Assembly: GCA_963789075.1 (NCBI GenBank) | Contig: CAWBJQ010000011.1 | Location: forward strand, 124,001-188,000 | Direction: 5' to 3' | DNA: 64,000 nucleotides | Source of the DNA: DATATJ01 sp963789075 | GTDB lineage: Bacteria; Acidobacteriota; Vicinamibacteria; Vicinamibacterales; CAVVIG01 | Shown here: positions 29,690 to 38,271 of the stretch, in pieces | Layout: every line of letters starts with the position of its first letter | Numbering within the stretch: position 1 is the first letter of the stretch | The notes under the pieces: model-generated | What the model was told of the DNA's origin: nothing | The model's database searches: none | The model's input: only the letters and a program-made list of their open reading frames with translations | Translations under genes and position numbers: made by a program

Positions 29690-31069
29690 GTGAAACGCGC
29701 ATTTGTCGTGCTCGCTGCGCTGGCCGTCGCCGCCCTCGGCGCGGCTCTCGCCTACCAGGCGGCCCGCGACCGCGACTACCGCGCGCTGCTCGCGCAGGGC
29801 GATGCCGCGCTGCGCGACGACCAGACCTTCTCGGCCATCGAAGCCTACAGCGGAGCCGTCTACCTTCGGCCCGACTCGATGCTCGCCCATCTGCGGCGGG
29901 CCGAAACGTATCAGCGCCGCGGCGACCTCGACGCGGCGGCACGCGACTTCCGCAGCGCCGGCGCGCTCGACCCGACTGCCACCCGTCCGCTCGACGAGCT
30001 GGGCGACGTGTGGTATCAGCTTCAGCGCTACGACCGCGCCGCCGAGACCTACGAGCGCTTCCTGCACCTCGACGACCGATCGGCGCGGGTCAGCTACAAG
30101 CTCGCGCTCGCCCGCTATCGCAATGGACAGTTCGACGCGGCGCTCGCGGCGCTGCAGCAGGCCATCCGGCAAAACGATCGCCTGCCCGACGCGTACTATC
30201 TCCTTGGCCTGTGCGCGCGCCAGCTGCAGCGCGACGTCGACGCCCAGCGGGCCTTCGAGCGCGCCGTGGCATTCTCGCCGGCGCTCGTGCCGGCGCGCGA
30301 GGAGCTCGCTGATCTGTACGCCTCGCTCGGCCGGCACGCCGACGAGCTCGAGCAGCTCCAGGCGATCGCCGGGCTCGATCGCGATCACGTCGAGCGGCAG
30401 GTCGCCGTCGGGCTCGCCCACGCGCGGGCGGGACAACCGGATCTTGCGGTGCTGACGCTTGGCCACGCGCTCGAGCGGACGCCCGATCAGCCGCTGATTT
30501 ACGGCGCGCTCGGCCAGGTCTGGCTGGACATCGCCGAGCGCGATCCGAGCCGGCGCGACGCGCTCGGCAAGGCGCTCGAGGCGCTCGAGCGGGCGGCGTC
30601 CACGCGTGGCGTCGCCAGCGAAGTCCTCACGCTCTATGGCCGCGCCCTGCTGCTGGACGGCGAGAACGACGTCGCGGAGCGCACGCTGCAGCAGGCGATC
30701 GAGCGCTTCCCCATCGAGCCGACCGCGTTTCTGTTTTACGCGACGGCCGCCGAGCGCGAGCATCACCTCGAGGAAGCGCGGCAGGCCCTCGTCTCGTACG
30801 GCGCACTGGTCTCGGGCGACGCCGGTTTCCGCGCGCGCGCCGCACACATCGCGTCGCTGTCGCTGCGCCTGGACGATCCGGCTACGGCGGTCGAGTGGCT
30901 CCGCCGCGCTGTTTTGGCAAATCCACAGGACGTGAAGCTGCTGCTCCAACTGGCAGACGCGCAGATCAGGGCCGAGGACCGCGACGCCGCGCGCGCGACG
31001 ATCGCCCGCGTGCTCGAGCAGGATCCGAAGAATGCGGGCGTGCCCGCCCTCGCTCGCCGCGCGCGATAG
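29690..31069 (+). CDS. TPR-repeat protein with N-terminal membrane anchor
   Basis: Intact, 459 residues. One hydrophobic segment at residues 4-22 (AFVVLAALAVAALGAALAY) is followed by tandem tetratricopeptide repeats to the end, e.g. AEAYERF-type helices in QRYDRAAETYERFLHLDDRS and DAALAALQQAIRQNDRLPDA. No catalytic domain. Probably a periplasm-facing scaffold, or a signal-anchored secreted one; partner unknown. Divergent from the sigma factor gene. Confidence 0.9.
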   Translation: MKRAFVVLAALAVAALGAALAYQAARDRDYRALLAQGDAALRDDQTFSAIEAYSGAVYLRPDSMLAHLRRAETYQRRGDLDAAARDFRSAGALDPTATRPLDELGDVWYQLQRYDRAAETYERFLHLDDRSARVSYKLALARYRNGQFDAALAALQQAIRQNDRLPDAYYLLGLCARQLQRDVDAQRAFERAVAFSPALVPAREELADLYASLGRHADELEQLQAIAGLDRDHVERQVAVGLAHARAGQPDLAVLTLGHALERTPDQPLIYGALGQVWLDIAERDPSRRDALGKALEALERAASTRGVASEVLTLYGRALLLDGENDVAERTLQQAIERFPIEPTAFLFYATAAEREHHLEEARQALVSYGALVSGDAGFRARAAHIASLSLRLDDPATAVEWLRRAVLANPQDVKLLLQLADAQIRAEDRDAARATIARVLEQDPKNAGVPALARRAR

Positions 31070-31375
31070 CGGAGCGAAAGACATTTCGCCACAGAGGCGG
31101 CCGCAACCGATTCGACGGGCGCCGCGATCCCGCCGCGCCGCCGGCCTGCCGCGCAGGCCGGGCCGTCGAATCGACGGCGGCGCGCTGACTTTGCGAAGGC
31201 GGCGGGCTTGTCGTCGTTGTCGCTTGCGAGAAACTCTCCTCCGTGACTCCGTGACTCTGTGGCAAGACCCGTTGTCTTCGTGACTTCGTGGCCTTCGTGG
31301 TTCACCGCGTCATCTTCCCGGGAATCGTGAGCAACAGGCGGCGAACGAGGAATCTGGTCACGTTCGCGTTGATCG
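31070..31375. repeat. Gene-free spacer with hairpins and CACGGAGT/CACGAAG repeats
   Basis: The left half is a nested palindrome: GATTCGAC and GTCGAATC enclose GGCCTGCCGCGCAGGCC (about 31109-31176). The right half (31235-31305) holds minus-strand tandem units CACGAAG(GC/T) and CACGGAGT, i.e. CCACGAAGGCCACGAAGTCA and GCCACAGAGTCACGGAGTCA. A lone CCACAGAGG near 31089 may be a decayed opposite arm. No gene was found. Confidence 0.6.
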
Positions 31376-34300
31376 TCAGTCGTTGGTCGTCGTCGTTGAT
31401 CGCGCCGGGCCGGGACCCGCGCCAGCTGCCGACAGATTGCCGTTGGCCGCCCCTTCGGCGATTCCCAGCCGCGACATGAGCTTCGTGAGCCCCTGCCGCG
31501 TGACGCCAAGCTCGGTCGCGGCCTGCGCGCGATGACCGCCCGTGCGCACGAGTGCCGCCCGCACGAACCCCGCTTCGAACGTGCGGCGCGCCTCGTCGAG
31601 CCGCCACGTCTCACCCGCGCGGTGGTCGCCGAACTGCGGCGGCAGAGCGGCCGGCGCCACCACGCCCCGCTTCGGCGTGCGCACGGCCAGCGCCGCCAGC
31701 ACGTTCTGCAGTTCGCGCACGTTGCCCGGCCAGTCATAGCGCGCCAGTGCAGCGACCGTCGCCGTCGCCAGCGTGGCGTGCGAGCCGATGCGGCGTGCGG
31801 CATCGCGCCAGAACCGCTCGACGAGCTCGGCAATGTCCTCGCGCCGATCGCGAAGCGGTGGAATGACGATGCGCAGCACGTCGAGCCGGTACAGCAGATC
31901 GAGCCGGAATCGGCCCGCGGCGACCTCCTGGCGCAAATCGCGGTTTGTCGCCGACAGGATCCGCACGTCGACGCGGCGCGCGATGTTCTCGCCCACCCGC
32001 CGCAGCTCTCCTTCCTGAATCACCCGCAACACCTTGGCCTGCGCACGCAGCGACAGCTCGCCGATCTCGTCCAGGAAGAGCGTCCCGCCGTGCGCCTCTT
32101 CGAAGACGCCCGGCCGTTCGCTGACCGCACCGGTGAACGCACCCCGCGCGTGCCCAAACAGCTCCGATTCGACGAGATCATCAGGCAGCGCGGCGCAGTT
32201 GAGCGTGCAGAACGCGCGATCGCGCCGCGGGCTGCAGCGGTGGACGGCCCGGGCGACCAGCTCCTTGCCGCATCCGCTCTCGCCTTCGATCAGGACGCAG
32301 AACGGCGCCGCCGCTGCGCGTTCGACCGCGCGCCGCACGTCGGCCATGGCGGCGCTGACGCCGAGCAACTCGGTTGGTCCCGGCAACGCCGGGGCGCGCC
32401 GGCGCGCGATGGCCGCCGCGACCGCCGGCGCGGCCGCCGCCGCGGCCATCGTCAACACGGTTGCCGCGCCCGAGAGCGCGTGCGTCGTGCCGAGCGTCCA
32501 CCGAGCCGACAGCGCCGCGATCGTGGCGCCCCCGTAGCGGACGGGCGCCGCCGCCTCGATCCGATCGTCGATCCGGTGCGGCGAGATTGAGATGCCCGCG
32601 TCCATCGCACGCCGGGCGATCCCTGGCTCGATGCGGCCGCCATCGGCGGCAATCACCGTGGCACTGGCGGAGTCGGGCGTCTCGACGCCGACGAAGGCGA
32701 CCGCCGCGGCGTGGAGCTGTAGGCGAAGGCGGACGCACACGTCGCCGAGCACCGCGATCTCTTCGTCGGCGTTCTGGCAGACATGCAGAATGCCGACGAG
32801 CCCGTCCACGACCGCATCGAGTCCCGCAACGGTCCCCGGCTCGAGGCTCGATCCATCCGGCGTCAGCAGCCGAAGCGCCATGAGGCCGGTCGTCTTCGTG
32901 TGCATCGCGACAATGTCGTGAACGGACGCGTCCAGCTTCAGGAGATCTCGAAGGAAGTGGCATCTGGCGCCGACGATGGGCGGCAGGGCTGCCGCGTCGA
33001 GGCGCGCGAACCTGCCCAGCATCGATGCGGCCACGGAACGCCGATGCCGTCTCCGCTCGCCTTCGGCCAGCAGCAGGCGCGCGCGGATGGCACGCAACGG
33101 ATCGCGGGCAGCCCGCGCGCTCGCGAGGCACGCCGCGACGTCGCGGTCCACCGCGTCGAGATCGCTCACCGCGAGATGGGCAAAGGCTGCGGCGTACGAG
33201 GCTGCAGCCTGCAGCCCGGGATCGTGCAGCGCCGCTGCCCGCTGCCCGGCGTCGGCCGCGGCAGACACCGCTCGACCGGGCTCGCGCCGGCCAACGGCGT
33301 GCCGCGATCCGGCGATCGCGATCCGTACCATCGTGGGATCGGGCAGATCCGGCGGCAGCTCCGCCAGCGCGGCGTCGGCTTCGGCGTAGCGGCCGCGCCA
33401 GAACAGGCACCGCGCCATCGCGAGCGACGCCTCGGCCAGCTGCACCCCATCGGCACGCGCCTTCGCCGCTTCGACGGCCGCACCAAGCACGCTTTCGGCT
33501 TCGTCGAGCCGCGCGAGGTCGAGCCACGCGTGGCCTGCGATCGTGGCGACGTCGAGAAGGGCCTCCTCGCTCCCCGATCGCGCACAATAGCTCCGCGCAT
33601 CGTCGAGCGCGGCGCGGGCATCCTGCGCGCGGCCCCGCTTCAACAGCGACGCCGCCAAGGCCTTCGCGCCCTGCGCGGCGTGCGTCCAATCGGCCCGGCG
33701 AACGAGGCCGCCGATCGCCTGGCGTAACGCGCGATCGCCTGGGGCATGGCGGCCGATCGCCAACAGGCGGACGGCGCCGTCCATCCGCCTGCGAAGGCTC
33801 ACCATCTCGCCGGGAGCCGGCCACGTGTCGACTTGTGTCATTTCCGTCTCCACGACGCCAGACGACTCGTCCTCGCCGTAGACGGCCGCCTGTTCGGCGG
33901 CGCGCTCGGCGCAGCGAGCGGTCGCGCAAGCGCGGTCGCGAGCGCGTCCGTGATCGACAAGGCTCCAGAGCAGCGCGGCAAATCGACCCGGCTGGCCGTT
34001 GGCGCGCTCGGCAGCGCGGCGGACTCGATCCAGCAACGCTGGCGCGAGGCCCGCCGGTCGCACGGATCTCACCAGCGTCTCGACCGACAACGAGTTGAGC
34101 GCGACGCCGTTCGCCGACGACATTTCTTCGAGGCCGGCGCTCACCAGCACGTGCGCTCTTGGCGATTGGAGGACACAGTTCACCAGCGCCTCCCAACCCC
34201 CTTCCCGCCGCTCGTCGTTGATGATGAAAAGGACGCGGCCCTCGAGTCCTGCGGCCAGCCGCGACTCGAGGAGGTCGATGGCGATCGGCACGAGGCCCTT

Positions 34301-34900
34301 CAGACGCGCGGCGCGCGCGAGCTCGCCGATCGCACTGGACTTGCCAGCGCCTTGAGGTCCACACAGCGACACGAGGCGCGGGCGGCATTCCGCCGGCATT
34401 TCGAAGAGCTCCGCGATTGCCGCCACCGCCGGCCGATCGACGTTCGCGATCGCGCACGCGTCGAGAGATCGAATCTCGCCGGGCCGATCGTTCGCTTCGC
34501 GATATCCCGCTTCGGCCGACGGCAAGAGCACGGGGCCGCGGGGCGAGGCTCTCATGGCCGTCGACGCGAGGTCGCCAGTCGACAGACCACAGGACTCTAA
34601 AAACCTGGCGGCCGTTCCGCGTACCTGCTCGGCCACATCAGACTGGCCGCTCCACGGTGATCCGCAGTGCCACGCTTCGAACCGCTGCCCGTCTCCAACA
34701 GCCCCGAAGTCGATGAGCCGCGCGATCGACGGATGACGCCACGCTCGTAACGTGTCGCAGCGCACCGCCCATCGCGTCTGCTCGGACGCTCCACCTGCGG
34801 TGGCGATCGTCAGCACGACGCGGTCGCCGGTCGCGAGGTCGACGAAGGACGCGTCTGGCAGCCGCACGAACCGGTTCGCCACCAACAGCATCTCGCGCAT
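31376..34900 (-). CDS. Large sigma-54-dependent regulator with pseudokinase, STAND-like ATPase, TPR and GAF parts
   Basis: Intact, about 1175 residues. Domains in order: a truncated protein-kinase-like N-lobe (ends WRHPSIARLIDFGAV); a first P-loop ATPase (SLCGPQGAGKSSAIGELARA, Walker B RVLFIINDE); a long helical TPR region; a GAF-like segment; a sigma-54 AAA+ domain (IEGESGCGKELVARAVH, GHARGAFTGAVSERPGVF, GGTLFLDEIGELSLRAQAKV, ARYDWPGNVRELQNVLAAL); and a Fis-type helix-turn-helix (RTGGHRAQAATELGVTRQGL). Start ATG at 34900 or 34891. GAFTGA implies contact with sigma-54. Divergent from aroC, with an 11-bp tandem repeat between them. No phosphoreceiver domain. Confidence 0.88.
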   Translation of the reverse strand: MREMLLVANRFVRLPDASFVDLATGDRVVLTIATAGGASEQTRWAVRCDTLRAWRHPSIARLIDFGAVGDGQRFEAWHCGSPWSGQSDVAEQVRGTAARFLESCGLSTGDLASTAMRASPRGPVLLPSAEAGYREANDRPGEIRSLDACAIANVDRPAVAAIAELFEMPAECRPRLVSLCGPQGAGKSSAIGELARAARLKGLVPIAIDLLESRLAAGLEGRVLFIINDERREGGWEALVNCVLQSPRAHVLVSAGLEEMSSANGVALNSLSVETLVRSVRPAGLAPALLDRVRRAAERANGQPGRFAALLWSLVDHGRARDRACATARCAERAAEQAAVYGEDESSGVVETEMTQVDTWPAPGEMVSLRRRMDGAVRLLAIGRHAPGDRALRQAIGGLVRRADWTHAAQGAKALAASLLKRGRAQDARAALDDARSYCARSGSEEALLDVATIAGHAWLDLARLDEAESVLGAAVEAAKARADGVQLAEASLAMARCLFWRGRYAEADAALAELPPDLPDPTMVRIAIAGSRHAVGRREPGRAVSAAADAGQRAAALHDPGLQAAASYAAAFAHLAVSDLDAVDRDVAACLASARAARDPLRAIRARLLLAEGERRRHRRSVAASMLGRFARLDAAALPPIVGARCHFLRDLLKLDASVHDIVAMHTKTTGLMALRLLTPDGSSLEPGTVAGLDAVVDGLVGILHVCQNADEEIAVLGDVCVRLRLQLHAAAVAFVGVETPDSASATVIAADGGRIEPGIARRAMDAGISISPHRIDDRIEAAAPVRYGGATIAALSARWTLGTTHALSGAATVLTMAAAAAAPAVAAAIARRRAPALPGPTELLGVSAAMADVRRAVERAAAAPFCVLIEGESGCGKELVARAVHRCSPRRDRAFCTLNCAALPDDLVESELFGHARGAFTGAVSERPGVFEEAHGGTLFLDEIGELSLRAQAKVLRVIQEGELRRVGENIARRVDVRILSATNRDLRQEVAAGRFRLDLLYRLDVLRIVIPPLRDRREDIAELVERFWRDAARRIGSHATLATATVAALARYDWPGNVRELQNVLAALAVRTPKRGVVAPAALPPQFGDHRAGETWRLDEARRTFEAGFVRAALVRTGGHRAQAATELGVTRQGLTKLMSRLGIAEGAANGNLSAAGAGPGPARSTTTTND

Positions 34901-34933
34901 GCGCGAGCGCAGTGCAAGATCGCCGCCTCGCGC

Positions 34934-34973
34934 GATCGCTCGGAGATCGCTCGGAGATCGCTCGGAGATCGCT
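34934..34973. repeat. 11-bp tandem repeat GATCGCTCGGA, 3.6 copies
   Basis: Three perfect units start at 34934, 34945 and 34956, plus a partial fourth. It lies in the 120-base divergent spacer between the sigma-54 regulator and aroC. The 11-base step is close to one helical turn, which would suit a regulator operator. Confidence 0.8.
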
Positions 34974-35021
34974 GTATGGGGCTCCGGAGCTCGCAATAAT
35001 TTCGGATAGAATAACGGGCGA

Positions 35022-36227
35022 ATGCTGCGTTTTTTGACCGCCGGCGAATCGCACGGCCAGGCACTCGTGACGATCGTCGAAGGCGTCCCGGCTGGTCTCA
35101 GCATCGACTTCGATGCCGTCACCGCGCAACTGCGCCGGCGGCAAGGCGGCTACGGCCGCGGCCGGCGCATGGCGATCGAGTCCGACCGCGCCAGCGCGCT
35201 CAGCGGCATTCGGCACGGAATGTCGACCGGCGCGCCGATCGCGCTCCTGATTCCGAACAAGGACTGGGACAACTGGCAGAAGACGATGTACGTCGAGCCC
35301 GATCAGCCGGAGGGTGCCTCCGGTGTCGATCGGCCGGCCGTCACGCGTCCGCGGCCGGGCCATGCCGATCTGGCCGGCGCGGTGAAATACGGCCACGACG
35401 ACATTCGCGACGTCCTCGAGCGCGCCAGCGCTCGCGAAACCGCGGCGCGCGTGGCCGTCGGCGCGATCGCGCGGCAGCTGCTGCGGCACCTGGGGACCGA
35501 AATCGGCAGTCACGTCTTCACGATCGGAGGCGCCTCGCTGCCCGACCCGCTGGGCATCACCTTCGATCAGATCCGCGCGCTGCGCGATGATGCGGCGCTG
35601 CACTGCGTCGACGCCGCCGTCGAGCAGCAGATGATCGCGGAGATCGATCGCGCCCGCGAGGCGGGCGATACGATGGGCGGCGGCTTTGAAGTCGTCGCGC
35701 ATGACGTGCCGCCTGGGCTCGGCAGCTACGTGCACTGGGATCGCAAGCTGGACGGGCGGCTCGCCCAGGCAATGATGTCGATCCCGGCGATCAAGGCGGT
35801 CGGAATCGGACGCGGTCCTGGCGTCGCCTCGCTGCCAGGATCACGCATTCATGACGAGATCCTGCCGCCGGCGGGCGCGCAGTCGAGCCTCGTCGGCGTG
35901 GTGCGGCCCACCAACAATGCCGGCGGCCTCGAAGGCGGTGTCACCAACGGCGAAGACCTCCGCGTGTCGGCCTACATGAAGCCGATCGCCACGCTGATGA
36001 AGCCGCTCCGGTCGGTCGACCTCAGGACGATGGCCGAGAGCCCGGCGGCCATCGAGCGCAGCGACGTCTGCGCCGTCCCCGCTGCAGCCGTCGTCGGTGA
36101 GGCGATGGTCGCGATCGTTCTCGCCGACGCCGCGATCGAGAAATTCGGCGGCGACTCGCTCGAAGAGCTCGTGCGCAACTGGCAGGCGTTTCGAGACCAC
36201 ACGCTCGCCCGCTTTCGATCAAGATGA
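35022..36227 (+). CDS. aroC: Chorismate synthase
   Basis: Intact, 401 residues. FMN-dependent trans-elimination of EPSP to chorismate. MLRFLTAGESHGQALVTIVE at the start, TRPRPGHADLAGAVKYGHDD near 110, RDVLERASARETAARVAVGA, and TNNAGGLEGGVTNGEDLRVS near 300 are diagnostic. It feeds the supercluster at 12.8-23.5 kb but is 11 kb away and on the other strand. A likely -10 (TAGAAT) lies near 35006. Upstream is the divergent sigma-54 regulator. Confidence 0.97.
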   Translation: MLRFLTAGESHGQALVTIVEGVPAGLSIDFDAVTAQLRRRQGGYGRGRRMAIESDRASALSGIRHGMSTGAPIALLIPNKDWDNWQKTMYVEPDQPEGASGVDRPAVTRPRPGHADLAGAVKYGHDDIRDVLERASARETAARVAVGAIARQLLRHLGTEIGSHVFTIGGASLPDPLGITFDQIRALRDDAALHCVDAAVEQQMIAEIDRAREAGDTMGGGFEVVAHDVPPGLGSYVHWDRKLDGRLAQAMMSIPAIKAVGIGRGPGVASLPGSRIHDEILPPAGAQSSLVGVVRPTNNAGGLEGGVTNGEDLRVSAYMKPIATLMKPLRSVDLRTMAESPAAIERSDVCAVPAAAVVGEAMVAIVLADAAIEKFGGDSLEELVRNWQAFRDHTLARFRSR

Positions 36228-36233
36228 TTCCTG

Positions 36234-36805
36234 TCACGACAATAAACGCAGAACTCGCAGAACACGCAGAGTGCAGAAGACGAGATCGCAAGTTCCCACC
36301 GCTCGATATTCCTAGACAGAGTTCGCCAGGCATCACGTCCCGATTCTTGCACCAGGCATTCGCCGTGAGAAAACAGCTGAATGCCTTGACAGAGGAAATC
36401 ATCGGCGCGGCGATCGCCGTACACCACGAATTGGGTCCGGGATGCTGGAGTCGGCGTATGAGGCGTGTCTCGCCTTCGAGTTGCTGGATCGGCGCCTCGC
36501 CGTCGAACGTCAGAAACCGCTACCGTTGGTTTATCGCAATCAACGATTGGAGTGTGGTTTCAGGATCGATCTGTTAGTCAATGGGCTGGCAATCGTGGAG
36601 GTCAAGTCGGTTGAGCGATTCGAGCGTGTACATCAAGCTCAGTTGCTTTCTTACCTGCGCCTCGCAGAGTGTAAAGTGGGCCTGTTGATCAACTTCAACG
36701 TGAAATGGCTCGTTAGAGATGGTCTCAAGCGCGTCGTGAATGGATTTCCAGACTAGCTGCTCTCTGCGAGCTTCTGCGGTTTCTGCGTTGATCGTCGTTT
36801 GAATC
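36234..36805. mobile_element. Candidate miniature element: GxxExxY gene within 40-bp inverted repeats
   Basis: The left arm (36234-36276) reads ACGACAATAAACGCAGAACT and on in 9-nt steps. The right arm (36757-36805), reverse complemented, reads ACGACGATCAACGCAGAAAC and on in the same steps. The arms share about 35 of 42 positions by eye. They bracket one gene and little else. Gene-free hairpins with the same arm consensus lie at 3.63 and 39.63 kb. No obvious target duplication was found. Mobility is inference. Confidence 0.6.
36365..36756 (+). CDS. GxxExxY protein (PD-(D/E)XK nuclease-like), frameshifted once
   Basis: About 130 residues. TEEIIGAAIAVHHELGPG, then after a one-base loss near 36441 the name-giving motif GMLESAYEACLAFELLDRRL; RIDLLVNGLAIVEVKSVERF holds the D...ExK pattern of PD-(D/E)XK nucleases; it ends LLINFNVKWLVRDGLKRVV. 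GTG at 36365 is the likely start, since the frame further upstream is repeat sequence. The function of this family is not established. The gene is flanked by inverted repeats between aroC and def, and its codon use is less GC-rich than its neighbours. Confidence 0.87.
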
Positions 36806-36809
36806 GTCA

Positions 36810-37319
36810 ATGATCCGACCCATTCTCAAATACGGCGACGACACGCTACACGCACCCGCCCGGGCGGTGGAGGCGATCACGCCCGACATCGAGCGGCTCA
36901 TCGACGAGATGATCCAGACGATGTACGCAGCGCCCGGCATCGGGCTCGCCGCCCCGCAGGTCGGTGTGCCGCTGCGCATTTTCGTGATCGACGTGTCGGT
37001 GGGGCGCGATCCGAACGGCCTCATCGTCATGATCAATCCCGAGTTCGTCGAGCGGGACGGCATGCAGCTCGAAGAAGAAGGCTGCCTCAGCGTGCCCGGC
37101 TTCAACGCGACGGTGGTCCGCCCCTCGCGGGTCGTCGTCAGAGGCCTCGATCGCAATGGGACCGAATACGTGCGCGAGGGCGACGGCCTGCTCGCCCGCG
37201 CCTTTCAACACGAGATGGATCACCTGGACGGCACGCTGTTCGTGGACCGGCTCCGCGGCATCAAGCGCGACGTGATCGTGCGGAAGATCCGCAAGCTGTC
37301 GCGCACAGGAAAATGGTAG
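36810..37319 (+). CDS. def: Peptide deformylase
   Basis: Intact, 169 residues. Metal hydrolase removing the formyl group from nascent chains. All three motifs are present: PGIGLAAPQVGVPLRIFVID near residue 44, EEEGCLSVPGF with the metal-binding Cys near 92, and FQHEMDHLDGTLFVDRL near 132. Starts right after the right arm of the GxxExxY element, so its original promoter may have been displaced. The stop overlaps the fmt start. Confidence 0.96.
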   Translation: MIRPILKYGDDTLHAPARAVEAITPDIERLIDEMIQTMYAAPGIGLAAPQVGVPLRIFVIDVSVGRDPNGLIVMINPEFVERDGMQLEEEGCLSVPGFNATVVRPSRVVVRGLDRNGTEYVREGDGLLARAFQHEMDHLDGTLFVDRLRGIKRDVIVRKIRKLSRTGKW

Positions 37320-38271
37320 CGGCGCGCGCGCGCTCAGAGTCGTGTTCTTCGGGACGCCCGAGTTCGCCGTGCCCACGCTCGAGGCGCTGCTGCGCTCGCG
37401 CCACCTGGTCGTCGGCGTCGTCACGCAGCCGGATCGCCCCCGCGGCCGCGGACAGAAAATCAGCGATGCGCCGGTCAAGCAGCACGCCGCGGCGGCGGCG
37501 CTGCCGATCCTGCAGCCGGCGCGGATGAAAGACGAGGCGTTCATGGCCGCCGTCGGCGCACTCGACGCCGACCTCGGCGTCGTCGCCGCGTACGGAAAGA
37601 TTCTGACCGACGATCTGCTGCGGATGCCTCGCCTCGGCATGATCAACGTCCACGCGTCGCTGCTGCCGCGCTATCGGGGCGCGGCGCCGGTGCATCGCGC
37701 GATCATCGACGGTGAGCGCGAAACCGGCGTGACGATCATGCGCGTGGTGAAAGCGCTCGACGCCGGTCCCATGCTCGCGACCGTCCGCAGGCCGATCGGG
37801 CCGGCGGAGACGAGCGACGAAGTGGAGCGCGATCTCGCGCAGCTCGGCGCCGGCGCTGCTCGTCTCGACGGTCGACGCGCTGGCTGACGGGGCCGTCACG
37901 GAAGTGCCGCAGGACGAAGCCGCGTCGACGTACGCGGCCCGTCTGACGAAAGACGAGGGCGCGATCGATTGGTCGAAGTCCGCGGCGCAGCGTGCACAAC
38001 CTCATCCGCGGGCTGCATCCATGGCCGCACGCGTTTACGCACTGGCGGTCGAAGCGCGTGATTGTGCTTCGCTCCGAGCCGCTCGGTCGACGACGCTGGC
38101 GCGCTGCCCGGCACGATCACGCACGCTGCCGCCGACGACCTGCGCGTGGCGACCGGCACCGGCACGCTGCGCATCCTGGAGATGCAAGCGGAGGGCAAGC
38201 GGCCGATGACGGCGCGTGATTTTCTGGCCGGCCACCGGTTGACGCCCGGCGAACGGTTCGGATCCTCATGA
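37313..38271 (+). CDS. fmt: Methionyl-tRNA formyltransferase, frameshifted
   Basis: About 315 residues. RVVFFGTPEFAVPTLEALLR; the catalytic triad block GMINVHASLLPRYRGAAPVH (Asn, His) with RETGVTIMRVVKALDAGPML (Asp); C-terminal tRNA-binding part HNLIRGLHPWPHAFTHW to GTLRILEMQAEGKRPMTARD. Four shifts: a CG-tract slip right after the ATG at 37313, then near 37851, 37990 and 38086. Overlaps def (7 bases) and rsmB (ATGA). The gene is essential or nearly so in most bacteria, which argues that the shifts are not real. Confidence 0.92.

Noticed and set aside
31085..31310. CRISPR-like array in the spacer after the TPR gene
   Set aside because: Units are 9 bases and contiguous, with no spacers and no cas genes.
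34934..34973. CRISPR or origin iterons at the 11-bp tandem repeat
   Set aside because: No spacers, no DnaA boxes, no replication gene; only 3.6 copies.
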